Below are positions 1-8,380 of a DNA stretch of 64,000 bases, piece by piece. The notes beneath the pieces were generated by a model, which saw nothing but the letters and a program-made list of their open reading frames with translations, made no database searches and was not told the DNA's origin. Within the stretch, counting starts at the first letter, position 1. The number at the start of each line of letters is the position of its first letter. The stretch comes from Bin18 sp965242795 (lineage in GTDB: Bacteria > Desulfobacterota > Binatia > Bin18), in NCBI GenBank assembly GCA_965242795.1, contig OZ251505.1, forward strand, positions 2,976,001 through 3,040,000, read 5' to 3'. Made by a program: the position numbers and the translations under genes.

Positions 1-1055
1 TCGAGTCCGGCAATCGGCAGGTGTTTCTCGTAGCGGCCCGGATACCCCCCGGCTGCGAGCACCACGCACACCGCGGGCCGTGCATCCCACTCCAGCCGGG
101 TCCGGTCGAGCCGGCCGTCGATCACGTCGTTCATCACCGCGAACAGGTCCGACCGGAGGCGCAGCATGAGCGGTTGGCACTCCGGGTCGCCGAACCGCAC
201 GTTGAACTCCAGCACCTTGGCTCGGCCTGCGTGGATCATCAGCCCGGCATACAGTACGCCCTTGTAGAGAACGTTATGCGCGTTCAGGCCGCGCACCACC
301 GGGGTGAGCACGTCATCCACGATCCGTTCGGCCAGTTCCGACGTGACGACTGGCGCGGGCGAGTACGCGCCCATGCCGCCCGTGTTGGGGCCGCGGTCGC
401 CGTCGAATACGGGCTTGTGGTCCTGCGTGGACGCCAGCGGCAGGATGTGGCGGCCGTCCGTGAACGCCAGAAACGAGGCTTCCTCGCCCTCCAGAAATTC
501 TTCGATCACGACCCGGGCGCCGGCCTCCCCGAACTGCCGCTCACGCATGATTGCGGCAACCGCGTCACGCGCCTCGCCGCGAGAGGCGCACACCACCACG
601 CCTTTGCCCGCGGCCAACCCGTCCGCCTTGACCACGACCGGCACGCCGACGCGGTCGAGAGAGCGCTCGGCTTCGCCCGCATCGTCGAACGCCTCGAAGT
701 CCGCGGTCGGCACACCCTGTTCGCGGAGCAGCGCTTTAGTGAACGCCTTGCTGGCTTCGAGTCGGGCCGCGGCGCGATTGGGGCCGAAGACCCGCAACCC
801 GCGCGCCTCGAACAAATCGACGATGCCCAAGCTGAGCGGCAGCTCGGGGCCGACGACGGTCAGATCGATCCGTTCGGTTTCCGCAAACGTGGCCAGTCCG
901 TCCAGGTCGTCCGCCGCCAGATCGACCGGTTCGGCGTGCTGCGCAATCCCGGCGTTGCCCGGCGCGCAATACACGGTCGTGACGTGCGCGCTCTGCCCGA
1001 GCTTCCAGACCAGGGCGTGCTCGCGTCCGCCGCCGCCGACGACCAGAACGTTCAT
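1..1055 (-). CDS. purD: phosphoribosylamine-glycine ligase, 3' end beyond window
   Basis: This is GAR synthetase, the ATP-dependent ligation of glycine to phosphoribosylamine in purine synthesis. The minus-strand reading begins MNVLVVGGGGREHALVWKL, the typical PurD N-terminus with its glycine-rich loop. It continues through an ATP-grasp domain with the segments KADGLAAGKGVVV, EEFLEGEEASF, GPNTGGMGAYSPAP and LEFNVRFGDPE. About 350 codons are present and the C-terminus lies beyond base 1. The gene starts 9 bases after the stop of purH, so the two purine genes are almost certainly one transcript. Nothing looks disrupted in the visible part. Confidence 0.95.
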   Translation of the reverse strand, partial: MNVLVVGGGGREHALVWKLGQSAHVTTVYCAPGNAGIAQHAEPVDLAADDLDGLATFAETERIDLTVVGPELPLSLGIVDLFEARGLRVFGPNRAAARLEASKAFTKALLREQGVPTADFEAFDDAGEAERSLDRVGVPVVVKADGLAAGKGVVVCASRGEARDAVAAIMRERQFGEAGARVVIEEFLEGEEASFLAFTDGRHILPLASTQDHKPVFDGDRGPNTGGMGAYSPAPVVTSELAERIVDDVLTPVVRGLNAHNVLYKGVLYAGLMIHAGRAKVLEFNVRFGDPECQPLMLRLRSDLFAVMNDVIDGRLDRTRLEWDARPAVCVVLAAGGYPGRYEKHLPIAGL

Positions 1056-1064
1056 CGTGCGGCG

Positions 1065-2654
1065 CTAATGGCGAAAATGGCGCATGCCGGTGACCAGCAT
1101 GGCAACGCCGTGCTCGTCCGCCGCGGCGATCACCTCGGCATCGCGCAGACTGCCGCCGGGTTGGATGACTGCGGTCGCGCCGGCCTCGGCCACGACGTCC
1201 AGCCCGTCCCGAAACGGGAAGAACGCGTCCGAGCCGACCGCGGCCCCGCGCGTGTCGAGCCCGTGATCCTCGGCGCGGGCCACCGCGATCTTGGCGGAAT
1301 CGACGCGACTCATCTGTCCCGCGCCCACGCCGACGATCCGGTCGTGCGACGTGAGGACGATCGCGTTGGATTTGACGTGCTTGCACACGCGCCACGCGAA
1401 CGCCAGGGCGCGATACTCGGCGTCGGTGGGCCGGCGCTCGGTGACGACCTCGCAATCCCGCACGTCCACGCGGCCCAGGTCGCGCTCCTGATAGAGCAGG
1501 CCGCCGACGATCGGCTTGGCCTCGTAGCGTGCCGGCTCCGGTTGGGCGATGTCGGGGATTTCCAGCAGGCGGACGTTCTGCAGCCGCTTGGACGACGCCA
1601 GCAACTCACGCGCGGCCGGGGCGTAGCCGGGCGCGATCAGAATCTCCAGAAACCCGTGTTCGTACAGACCGAGGATTTCCCGGGCCGTGTCCGCGTCCAC
1701 CGCGCGGTTGAAGCCGACGATGCCGCCGAAGATCGAAACCGGATCGCACGCCCGCGCCTTGCGGAACGCGTCGGCCAGCGACTCGGGCGAAGTCGCAGCA
1801 CCGCACGGGTTGGTGTGCTTGATCGCTACCGCGGCGGTTTCGTCGAACTCCTTGAGCAACTCGAACGCGGCGTTCGCATCGACGATGTTGTTGTACGACA
1901 GGGCCTTACCTTGCAATTGGACGGCGTTGGCGATGCACGGCTCGCCGATCGCGGGTGCACGGTAGAAGGCCGCGGTCTGGTGCGGATTCTCGCCGTACCG
2001 CAAGTCCTGCGCCTTGGCGTACTGCAAGTGCAGCGTTTCGCCGAATGGCTGCCGGCCCCCCTGCTCGTCGAGGCTGCCCAGATAGTCGGCGATGGCCGCG
2101 TCGTAGCGCGCGGTCAGCCGGAACGCCTTTTTCGCCAATGCCAGCTTGAGGTCGTCGGGCATGCCGCCGCGGGATTGCAGGGTCTCCAGCACGGTGGGGT
2201 AGTCGTCCGGGTCCACCACTACCCCGACGTCGGCATGGTTCTTGGCCGCGGCGCGCAGCAGCGACGGCCCGCCGATGTCGATGTTCTCGATCGCGTCGGC
2301 AAAGTGGCAATCCTCACGCGCCACGGTCTGCTCGAACGGGTACAGGTTGACCACGAGCAGGTCGATGGGGTGCAGCCCATGTTCTGACATGGTGCGAACG
2401 TGGGCGGGGTCGTTGCGGCGGTGCAGGATGCCGGCGTGGATTCTGGGGTGCAACGTCTTCACACGGCCGTCGAGCATCTCGGGAAAGCCGGTGAATTCTT
2501 CGACCGGGGTTACGGCGACACCCGCATCGCGCAACGCCGCGGCCGTACCGCCGGTGGACAGGATTTCGATGTCGAGTCGTGCCAGACCGCGCGCCAAATC
2601 GACGATGCCCCGTTTGTCGCTCACGCTGACGAGCGCGCGGGTCACGCTGGACAT
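1065..2654 (-). CDS. purH: bifunctional AICAR formyltransferase/IMP cyclohydrolase
   Basis: PurH carries out the last two steps of IMP synthesis. The 529-residue product matches the usual length of about 520-530. The N-terminal methylglyoxal-synthase-like IMP cyclohydrolase domain starts MSSVTRALVSVSDKRG and contains LSTGGTAAALRDAG and DGRVKTLHPRIHAGIL. The C-terminal AICAR transformylase domain contains KHTNPCGAA and ends GVAMLVTGMRHFRH. I chose the ATG at 2654 because AAGGAA precedes it and homology starts there; a much longer open frame upstream is not supported. It lies just upstream of purD on the same strand and is divergent from thiS. Confidence 0.96.
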   Translation of the reverse strand: MSSVTRALVSVSDKRGIVDLARGLARLDIEILSTGGTAAALRDAGVAVTPVEEFTGFPEMLDGRVKTLHPRIHAGILHRRNDPAHVRTMSEHGLHPIDLLVVNLYPFEQTVAREDCHFADAIENIDIGGPSLLRAAAKNHADVGVVVDPDDYPTVLETLQSRGGMPDDLKLALAKKAFRLTARYDAAIADYLGSLDEQGGRQPFGETLHLQYAKAQDLRYGENPHQTAAFYRAPAIGEPCIANAVQLQGKALSYNNIVDANAAFELLKEFDETAAVAIKHTNPCGAATSPESLADAFRKARACDPVSIFGGIVGFNRAVDADTAREILGLYEHGFLEILIAPGYAPAARELLASSKRLQNVRLLEIPDIAQPEPARYEAKPIVGGLLYQERDLGRVDVRDCEVVTERRPTDAEYRALAFAWRVCKHVKSNAIVLTSHDRIVGVGAGQMSRVDSAKIAVARAEDHGLDTRGAAVGSDAFFPFRDGLDVVAEAGATAVIQPGGSLRDAEVIAAADEHGVAMLVTGMRHFRH

Positions 2655-2793
2655 GCAAGGTTCCTTGCGGAGAACGAAGCGGGGAGAAGAGGCGGAGAAT
2701 GAAGGCAGCGGGGAACGTCGGACGAGGCGGGGAGCACGTACCAGACGCCTCCCGGGTTGTAAAGGCAACTGGCCGAGCATATCCTGCGCCGCG

Positions 2794-2994
2794 ATGACGG
2801 TCACGCTCAACGGCGACCCGCACGAGTGTCGCACCGGCACCAACGTTGCCGATCTGGTGGAAGAACTCGGACTGGCCCACAAACGAATCGCCGTCGAAGT
2901 CAACCGGGACATCATTGCCCGAGACGAATACGCCAGCCGCGGCCTCCGGGCCGGAGACGAAATCGAAATCGTCCATTTCGTCGGCGGCGGGTGA
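2794..2994 (+). CDS. thiS: sulfur carrier protein ThiS
   Basis: A 66-residue ubiquitin-fold sulfur carrier, MTVTLNGDPHECRTGTNVAD at the start and ending HFVGGG. The C-terminal Gly-Gly is where ThiF-type enzymes adenylate and thiocarboxylate ThiS so that it can donate sulfur to the thiazole synthase. The gene sits 42 bases ahead of thiG, its functional partner, so the assignment is supported by context as well as sequence. The ATG at 2794 gives the standard family length; the frame stays open upstream across the purH start, but that part is not ThiS-like. No TPP riboswitch was recognised in the 139-base divergent gap. Confidence 0.93.
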   Translation: MTVTLNGDPHECRTGTNVADLVEELGLAHKRIAVEVNRDIIARDEYASRGLRAGDEIEIVHFVGGG

Positions 2995-3036
2995 CGCCGC
3001 GCCGACCCCCGACTCCCTACGATCAAAGAGGCTGCC

Positions 3037-3810
3037 ATGCACGACCCCTTCGTTCTGGCCGGCAAGGAATATCGCTCCCGCCTGATCGTCGGCACCGGCA
3101 AATACAAGGATTTCGCGGAAACGCGGCGGGCGATCGAGGCGTCCGGGGCCGAGATCGTGACCGTGGCGGTCCGGCGCGTGAACGTCACCGATCCGAATCA
3201 GGAGAATCTGCTCGATTACGTCGATCCCAAGCGGTACACCATCCTGCCCAATACGGCCGGCTGCTACACCGCTATGGACGCGGTACGCACCTGCTGGCTG
3301 GCGCGCGAGGCCGGCGTCGGCAGCCTCGTCAAGCTGGAAGTCATCGGCGACGACAAGACGCTGTTCCCCGACATCCCCGGCACGCTGGAAGCCGCCAAGA
3401 CGCTCATAGACGACGGGTTCACGGTCTTGCCGTACATCCACGACGACCCAATCTCGTGCAAGAAACTCGAAGACATGGGCTGTGCAGCCGTCATGCCGCT
3501 GGCCGCGCCGATCGGCTCCGGGCTGGGAATTCGCAACCCCTACAACATCCGCATCATTCTTGAACACAGCACGATCCCGGTCATCGTCGATGCCGGGGTA
3601 GGCACCGCGTCCGATGCCGCGGTCGCCCTGGAGATGGGCTGCGACGCGGTTCTGATGAACACCGCGATTGCCGCGGCAAAGGATCCGATCCTGATGGCCG
3701 AGGCCATGCGGCTGGGCGTCGACGCCGGGCGCAAGGCGTATCTGGCCGGCCGGATGGGCAAGAAGCTGTACGCCACCGCATCGAGTCCGCTCGATGGCAT
3801 GATCGCCTGA
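3037..3810 (+). CDS. thiG: thiazole synthase ThiG
   Basis: ThiG forms the thiazole phosphate moiety of thiamine from DXP, dehydroglycine and ThiS-thiocarboxylate. The 257-residue protein is a complete TIM barrel. Visible family signatures are FVLAGKEYRSRLIVGTGKY near the start, the Schiff-base lysine in LVKLEVIGDDKTLFPD (about Lys99), APIGSGLGI, VIVDAGVGTASDAA and AVLMNTAIAAAKDP. An AAAGAGG ribosome site precedes the ATG. It is flanked by thiS upstream and thiE downstream, making a compact thiamine cluster; thiF and thiH/thiO are not in the window. Confidence 0.96.
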   Translation: MHDPFVLAGKEYRSRLIVGTGKYKDFAETRRAIEASGAEIVTVAVRRVNVTDPNQENLLDYVDPKRYTILPNTAGCYTAMDAVRTCWLAREAGVGSLVKLEVIGDDKTLFPDIPGTLEAAKTLIDDGFTVLPYIHDDPISCKKLEDMGCAAVMPLAAPIGSGLGIRNPYNIRIILEHSTIPVIVDAGVGTASDAAVALEMGCDAVLMNTAIAAAKDPILMAEAMRLGVDAGRKAYLAGRMGKKLYATASSPLDGMIA

Positions 3811-3862
3811 CCCGCCTTCCGCCGTTCGGACGCCGGACCGTTCCCGCGAGAGATACTGCGCC

Positions 3863-4525
3863 TTGCCCGCCTTCCGCGTCTATTTCGTCACCGACCGCAA
3901 GCAGACCGCAGGCCGGCTCCTCGTCGACGTCGTGCACGCCGCACTCGACGGCGGGATTCGCGGGATTCAACTTCGAGAAAAAGACCTGGACGGGGGTGCG
4001 TTGTACGCTCTGGCCGAGCGGCTGCGCGTGCTGACGCGCCGCTACGACGCCCGCTTGCTGGTCAACGACCGCATCGACGTGGCGCTGGCGGTCGAGGCGG
4101 ACGGCGTCCATCTCGGCCACGACTCGTTTCCGGTGGAAACGGCGCGCAACTTGTTAGGATCGGCCCGTCTGATCGGCGCTTCGACTCACTCGGAGGCAGA
4201 AATCGCCGCGGCACAGGCCGCGGACTTCATCGTCTTCGGCCCGGTGTACGCCACCCCCTCGAAAGCCGCCTACGGCGCGCCGCAAGGACTGGACAAACTG
4301 CGGCGGGCCGTCGTTCAGAGTACGGTGCCGGTTCTTGCGATCGGCGGGATCACCGCGGCCCGCGTTCCCGGGATTATCGAGGCCGGGGCGCAGGGGATCG
4401 CGTTGATCTCGGCCATCAGCGCCGCGCCCGATCCGACGCAGGCGGCTCGGGCATTGGTTCGTGCAATGGAACGCGAAGACAGGCGGAAGCGAGCCGGGCT
4501 TGTCGTGCCACAGCCCCATCGGTAG
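3863..4525 (+). CDS. thiE: thiamine-phosphate synthase (ThiE/TenI family)
   Basis: A 220-residue TIM-barrel protein of the ThiE/TenI family, which couples the pyrimidine and thiazole halves of thiamine. Motifs are VYFVTDRKQT, GIQLREKDLDG (phosphate and pyrimidine contacts), LLVNDRIDVAL, GVHLGHDSFP, IVFGPVYATPSK, and VLAIGGITAARV. The start is a TTG at 3863 preceded by GAGAGA; no ATG fits the family N-terminus. TenI-like isomerases share this fold, but position directly after thiS-thiG and retention of the diphosphate-contact motifs favour ThiE. The gene ends 18 bases before tRNA-Thr. Confidence 0.87.
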   Translation: MPAFRVYFVTDRKQTAGRLLVDVVHAALDGGIRGIQLREKDLDGGALYALAERLRVLTRRYDARLLVNDRIDVALAVEADGVHLGHDSFPVETARNLLGSARLIGASTHSEAEIAAAQAADFIVFGPVYATPSKAAYGAPQGLDKLRRAVVQSTVPVLAIGGITAARVPGIIEAGAQGIALISAISAAPDPTQAARALVRAMEREDRRKRAGLVVPQPHR

Positions 4526-4543
4526 AATCCGCCGCCTATCCAC

Positions 4544-4616
<73 letters not shown>

Positions 4617-4638
4617 CTGCCGATTATTCCCTCCTTTA

Positions 4639-4702
4639 CCCCTCTCCCCCGGATCAAGTCCGGGGCAGGCTCTAGCCCTCCCCCTCGATGGGGGAGGGGA
4701 TA
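4639..4702. repeat. dispersed palindromic repeat (type CCGGATCA...GGGAGGGG)
   Basis: Two consecutive hairpins are visible: CCCCGGA/TCCGGGG around TCAAG, then CCCTCCCCC/GGGGGAGGG around TCGAT. A close relative with the same connecting text GGGGCAGGCTCTA lies at 17341-17400. This is REP-like intergenic DNA, here between tRNA-Thr and the convergent EthD-fold gene, where it may also act as a transcription barrier. Confidence 0.8.
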
Positions 4703-4761
4703 AGAAAGCCCGGCCCAGGTATTTTCCCTTTGATGAGGGAGGAGGTTGGGGGAAGGTGCGC

Positions 4762-5544
4762 CTAGCGGCGGTCCACGAACTCGTGTTCCTTGGCGATCCA
4801 CATGGCCGAGCGCTCGAAGTCGATGAAGTGGCGCTCGTCTTCCACCGCGATTTCCATGGCGCGCTTGGCTTCGGGCGAGTCGGCCAGCGTCGCCAAGTCG
4901 GCACGGGTGAACCATGCCTCGGCGTGGCCGGTGTAGGGCGGCGTCTCGGTTCCGCGGCTGGCCCGTAACTGCGCTTCCAGTTCGTCCTCGAAGCGGTGGA
5001 CCTGAAAATACCGCTGCATCCGCATTCCCGCGGCGACCCCGCGGATGACCGGCCCGTGGTTGGTGCGCCAATACAGTTGCGCCTCGTCCAGACTCAGATG
5101 TTCGGGATGCCGCAGGCAGAAGAAGATCTTGACGAGCGGCCCGTGTTCGCGGGCGAGCATCTCTTCGGGGATCGGATTGACCTGCGGGTATTCGTAATTC
5201 AGCCACAACGGCGAGTGCACGAGGTCGATGAAGCGGGTCTCGTCCTCGACCAGCGCTTTGGCCGCGTCGCGGCCTGCGGCCGTATCGAGAGCCGACACGA
5301 GGGCCTCCCGATTCCGCCACCACACCTCGGCCACGCCGTCGTAGGGGGGTTCCATGCCCCCGCGGGCGGCGGCCAACTGGTCGTTCACCGGGTCGTCCAA
5401 CGTATGGACCTGGACGTAGCGGTGCATGTTGAGCGCGGCCGCGTATCCGGCCACGAGCGGGCCGTGGACTTCGCGCCAGTACTGCTGGAACTCGGCACGC
5501 GACCTGTCGGTTTTGCGGCGCAGAACGAAGCTGAGACGGATCAT
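4762..5544 (-). CDS. tandem EthD-type dimeric alpha-beta barrel protein
   Basis: A 260-residue protein made of two similar ferredoxin-like (dimeric alpha-beta barrel) modules. Each module has the pattern of EthD-family proteins: MIRLSFVLRRKTDRSRAEFQ ... HGPLVAGY ... RYVQVH in the first, and VKIFFCLRHPEHLSLDEA ... HGPVIRGV ... RYFQVH in the second. Both end with an ED-R-FID-S--W segment. EthD modules occur in small oxidoreductases and in accessory proteins of unknown function, so no reaction is assigned. The ATG at 5544 is preceded by GGAGG at good spacing. It is transcribed convergently towards tRNA-Thr. Confidence 0.8.
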   Translation of the reverse strand: MIRLSFVLRRKTDRSRAEFQQYWREVHGPLVAGYAAALNMHRYVQVHTLDDPVNDQLAAARGGMEPPYDGVAEVWWRNREALVSALDTAAGRDAAKALVEDETRFIDLVHSPLWLNYEYPQVNPIPEEMLAREHGPLVKIFFCLRHPEHLSLDEAQLYWRTNHGPVIRGVAAGMRMQRYFQVHRFEDELEAQLRASRGTETPPYTGHAEAWFTRADLATLADSPEAKRAMEIAVEDERHFIDFERSAMWIAKEHEFVDRR

Positions 5545-5889
5545 GCGGAGCCTCCATATCGTGGCCCGGCGAACGGGCGGTTGGGGTGAACGGGGGAACA
5601 GGCGCGTCATAGCGTGTTCGACCGCCGGGCGTAAAGCTGAATTTCTGTTGGCCTGCTGATCCAGGCTGGTCTGTGTCCGAGTCCGGCCCACGTTGCAGTA
5701 GCGGGTCAGTTTGAATTTCTCCTCATCCTCCCTTTCTGGAGAGAGATGATTAGGAAAAGGGCGCGTCCTGTGGCGTAGCAATAATGTTTATATTTCAAAC
5801 TAAGATGTCCCTCAAAATTCCCCTTTGATTGACTTTCTACTAGCCCCTCTGTATCTCGGGGAAGCTTGGAGAAGGATTCTAAGAGACTC
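5545..5889. other. 345-base intergenic region upstream of ffh
   Basis: No gene was recognised. The half nearest ffh (about 5700-5850) is clearly richer in A and T than the surroundings, as expected for the promoter of the ffh-rplS operon, but I could not fix -35/-10 boxes with confidence. GGAGAAGGA at 5869-5877 and AAGAGA nearer the start may contribute to ffh translation. Confidence 0.5.
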
Positions 5890-7245
5890 ATGTTCGAAGC
5901 ACTGGGCGAAAAGCTGGACGGCGTGCTGCGCCGCGTACGCGGCCATGCCAGACTGACCGAGAAAAACATCGATGAGGCCCTACGTGAAGTGCGCGTGGCC
6001 CTGCTGGAAGCCGACGTCAACTTCCGGGTCGTCAAGGACTTCGTCGAACGGATTAAGACGCAGGCGCTCGGTCAGGCCGTACTGACCAGCCTGTCTCCGG
6101 GCCAGCAACTCGTCAAGGTCGTCCACGCCGAGTTGGTCACGCTGCTGGGCAGCACGCATACCGACGTGGATTTGTCGGCGCCCGCGCCGGTCGTGATTCT
6201 CCTGGTCGGATTGAACGGCTCGGGGAAAACGACCACAGCCGCAAAGCTGGCCCGCTATCTGAAGCACGAGTGGCAGCGTCGGCCATATCTGGTGCCGGCC
6301 GATACGTTCCGGCCCGCGGCGATCGAGCAACTCACCGTCCTGGCCCAGGAGATCGACGTCCCCATCTATCCGACGCCGGCCGATGGTTCCGCCGGCGACC
6401 CTATTGGCGTTGCCCAAGCCGGCGTCGAGGCGGCCCGCCGGCATGGCTGCGACGTGGCACTAGTGGATACGGCCGGCCGGTTGCAGGTCAACGACGAACT
6501 GATGGCCGAACTGGAGCAGATGAAGGCCGCGATTCGGCCTCACCAGACCTTGCTCGTTGCCGACGCCATGACCGGTCAGGAGGCGGTACACGTGGCGGAA
6601 GGCTTCCATAGCCGCCTGCACGTGGACGGGGTCGTGCTGACCAAGATCGAGGGCGACACGCGGGGCGGGGCCGCGCTTTCGCTCCGCTCGGTGACCGGCA
6701 CGCCGATCGTGTTCGTGGGGGTCGGGGAAAAGCTCGACGCCCTGGAGCCGTTTCACCCGGAACGGATCGCCTCGCGCATCTTGGGTATGGGCGACGTGCT
6801 GTCGTTGATCGAAAAAGCCGAGAAAGTTTACGATCAACAGCAAGCCGAAGCCCTCGAACAGAAACTCCGCAAGAATCGCTTCACGCTCGAAGACTTTCAG
6901 GAACAGCTTCGCATGGTCAAACAAATGGGCTCGCTGACCGACATGGTCTCGCTGCTGCCCGGGGCCAAGAAGCTGCTCAAGGGCGCCGACATGGATGCCG
7001 CAGAGAAAGACTTCAAGCGCGTCGAGGCGATGATCAACTCGATGACCAAGCTGGAGCGCCGCAAACCCGAACTGCTCAACGGCAGCCGACGCAAGCGGAT
7101 TGCCAAAGGGAGCGGGACGACGGTCATTGAGGTGAATCGCTTTTTGAAGCAATATCGGGAAACGAAGAAGATGATGCGGAAGCTTTCGGGTGCCGGCGGC
7201 AAGAAGATGAAGAAAGGCTTCGCCCTGCCGGCCCTTGGACGATGA
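5890..7245 (+). CDS. ffh: signal recognition particle protein Ffh
   Basis: Ffh is the SRP54-type GTPase that binds signal peptides and 4.5S RNA and delivers ribosomes to FtsY. The 451-residue product has the complete N-G-M layout: helical N domain from MFEALGEKLDGVLRRVRG, G domain with P loop GLNGSGKTTT (about residues 107-116), DTAGRLQV, TKIEGDTRGG, and a methionine-rich M domain from about residue 320 ending KKMKKGFALPALGR. I chose the ATG at 5890 because homology starts there; an in-frame upstream start at 5866 would add eight non-conserved residues. It heads a translation and secretion operon. Confidence 0.97.
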   Translation: MFEALGEKLDGVLRRVRGHARLTEKNIDEALREVRVALLEADVNFRVVKDFVERIKTQALGQAVLTSLSPGQQLVKVVHAELVTLLGSTHTDVDLSAPAPVVILLVGLNGSGKTTTAAKLARYLKHEWQRRPYLVPADTFRPAAIEQLTVLAQEIDVPIYPTPADGSAGDPIGVAQAGVEAARRHGCDVALVDTAGRLQVNDELMAELEQMKAAIRPHQTLLVADAMTGQEAVHVAEGFHSRLHVDGVVLTKIEGDTRGGAALSLRSVTGTPIVFVGVGEKLDALEPFHPERIASRILGMGDVLSLIEKAEKVYDQQQAEALEQKLRKNRFTLEDFQEQLRMVKQMGSLTDMVSLLPGAKKLLKGADMDAAEKDFKRVEAMINSMTKLERRKPELLNGSRRKRIAKGSGTTVIEVNRFLKQYRETKKMMRKLSGAGGKKMKKGFALPALGR

Positions 7246-7288
7246 GAGACCCCCTAGAAACAACCGTCAGCAAAGGACAGCAGACGCC

Positions 7289-7537
7289 ATGGTAAAAATC
7301 CGACTCGCCAGACACGGCGCAAAGAAACATCCCTTCTACCGCATCGTGGCCGCGGACGCGCGCGCACCGCGGGACGGTCGGTTTCTCGAACGGCTCGGCT
7401 CGTACGATCCGACACAGGACCCGGCGGCTATCGACATCAAGCACGACAAGCTGCAACGGTGGCTGCAACAGGGCGCGCAGCCCACCAGGACGGTCGCGCG
7501 ACTCATCAAGACGGCCGGGAGTGCGCCGAAAACCTGA
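7289..7537 (+). CDS. rpsP: 30S ribosomal protein S16
   Basis: An 82-residue S16 with the family start MVKIRLARHGAKKHPFYRIV and the conserved RDGRFLERLGSYDP segment. S16 is an early-binding 30S subunit protein. AAGGA lies upstream of the ATG at 7289; an earlier in-frame ATG overlapping ffh does not match the family. It is 43 bases after ffh and 32 bases before the KH-domain gene, the classic ffh-rpsP-KH-rimM-trmD order. Confidence 0.97.
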   Translation: MVKIRLARHGAKKHPFYRIVAADARAPRDGRFLERLGSYDPTQDPAAIDIKHDKLQRWLQQGAQPTRTVARLIKTAGSAPKT

Positions 7538-7569
7538 TCCCGCGCGGGCCAGGAAATGGGGACACTGCC

Positions 7570-7806
7570 ATGAAGGAGCTTGTCGAACACCTCGCCAAGT
7601 CGCTGGTCAACAACCCCAAAGAGGTCGCCGTCTCCGAAGTCCGGGGCGAGACCGCAGACGTTCTCGAACTTCGGGTCGCCAAGGAAGACCTTGGACGGAT
7701 CATCGGGAAGCAGGGCCGAACCGCGAAGTCTATGCGGACCCTGCTCAACGCCGCAGCATCCCGGACCAACCGCAAAATTGTCCTCGAAATCATCGAAGAA
7801 GAATAA
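7570..7806 (+). CDS. khpA: KH-domain RNA-binding protein KhpA/YlqC
   Basis: A 78-residue single KH-domain protein starting MKELVEHLAKSLVNNP. The RNA-contact loop is GRIIGKQGRTAKSMRTLL, a canonical GxxG motif, and the protein ends EIIEEE. Members bind RNA non-specifically and partner KhpB in several bacteria, affecting cell division and sRNA biology. Its position between rpsP and rimM is the standard one. The downstream rimM frame may begin inside this gene. Confidence 0.93.
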   Translation: MKELVEHLAKSLVNNPKEVAVSEVRGETADVLELRVAKEDLGRIIGKQGRTAKSMRTLLNAAASRTNRKIVLEIIEEE

Positions 7807-8368
7807 GCCTGCCGGCGTACCCGAGGGGGGCCCGCTGATCGAACTCGGCCGGATCGTCGGCGCCCACGGCCTGCGCGGCGAGGTGCGTGTCGCCCCTCAC
7901 GCCGCACCCTGTCCGACGTTACGGCCAGGTCTCCGCGTTCGACTGCACCTTCCGCACGCATCCCCGCGGGTGGTCGAAATCACCGGCGTCCGAACCGCCT
8001 ACAAGGCCCGCCAGAAAACGCCGAGCCTGCTCCTTGCCTTCGCCGACATAAGCTCCCGTAGTGAAGCCGAGGGGCTGTGTGGGGCTATACTACTCGTGGA
8101 CGAAGCAGCATTGCCCCGGCTCGCCGCGGGTGAGTTCTACCACTACCGCTTGATCGGGCTGGCCGTGGAAACCGTGACCAACGAACGGGTCGGCGACATC
8201 GCCGGCGTCCTGACCACACCTGCTCATGACGTGCTGGTGGTCCGCGACGGCACCGATGAACATCTCATTCCGGTCGTCGCGGACGTCGTCCATACGATCG
8301 ATCTGTCCGGCCGACGAGTAGTGATCGATCCGCCGCCCGGGTTGTTGGAGGCCGGGCCGCGGGGGTAG
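7778..8368 (+). CDS. rimM: 16S rRNA processing protein RimM
   Basis: RimM assists maturation of the 30S subunit head and binds S19. The recognisable protein starts LIELGRIVGAHGLRGEVRVA and ends in a PRC-barrel with EEF-like GEFYHYRLIGL and EHLIPVVADVVHTIDL. The start is uncertain: no ATG or GTG is near. I use a TTG at 7778 that overlaps khpA by 29 bases and adds 19 non-conserved residues. A CTG at 7835, directly at the conserved start and preceded by GAGGGG, is an equally reasonable alternative. It is followed 12 bases later by trmD. Confidence 0.88.
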   Translation: MSSKSSKKNKPAGVPEGGPLIELGRIVGAHGLRGEVRVAPHAAPCPTLRPGLRVRLHLPHASPRVVEITGVRTAYKARQKTPSLLLAFADISSRSEAEGLCGAILLVDEAALPRLAAGEFYHYRLIGLAVETVTNERVGDIAGVLTTPAHDVLVVRDGTDEHLIPVVADVVHTIDLSGRRVVIDPPPGLLEAGPRG

Positions 8369-8380
8369 CTTGGCTTCTCC

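Noticed and set aside
21..2387. Long plus-strand open frame opposite purD/purH
   Set aside because: Shadow of two well-matched minus-strand genes in GC-rich DNA; translation is His/Arg/Gly-rich with no family features.
2655..2793. TPP riboswitch ahead of thiS
   Set aside because: The conserved CTGAGA and ACCTGATCTGG-type elements are not present on the plus strand.
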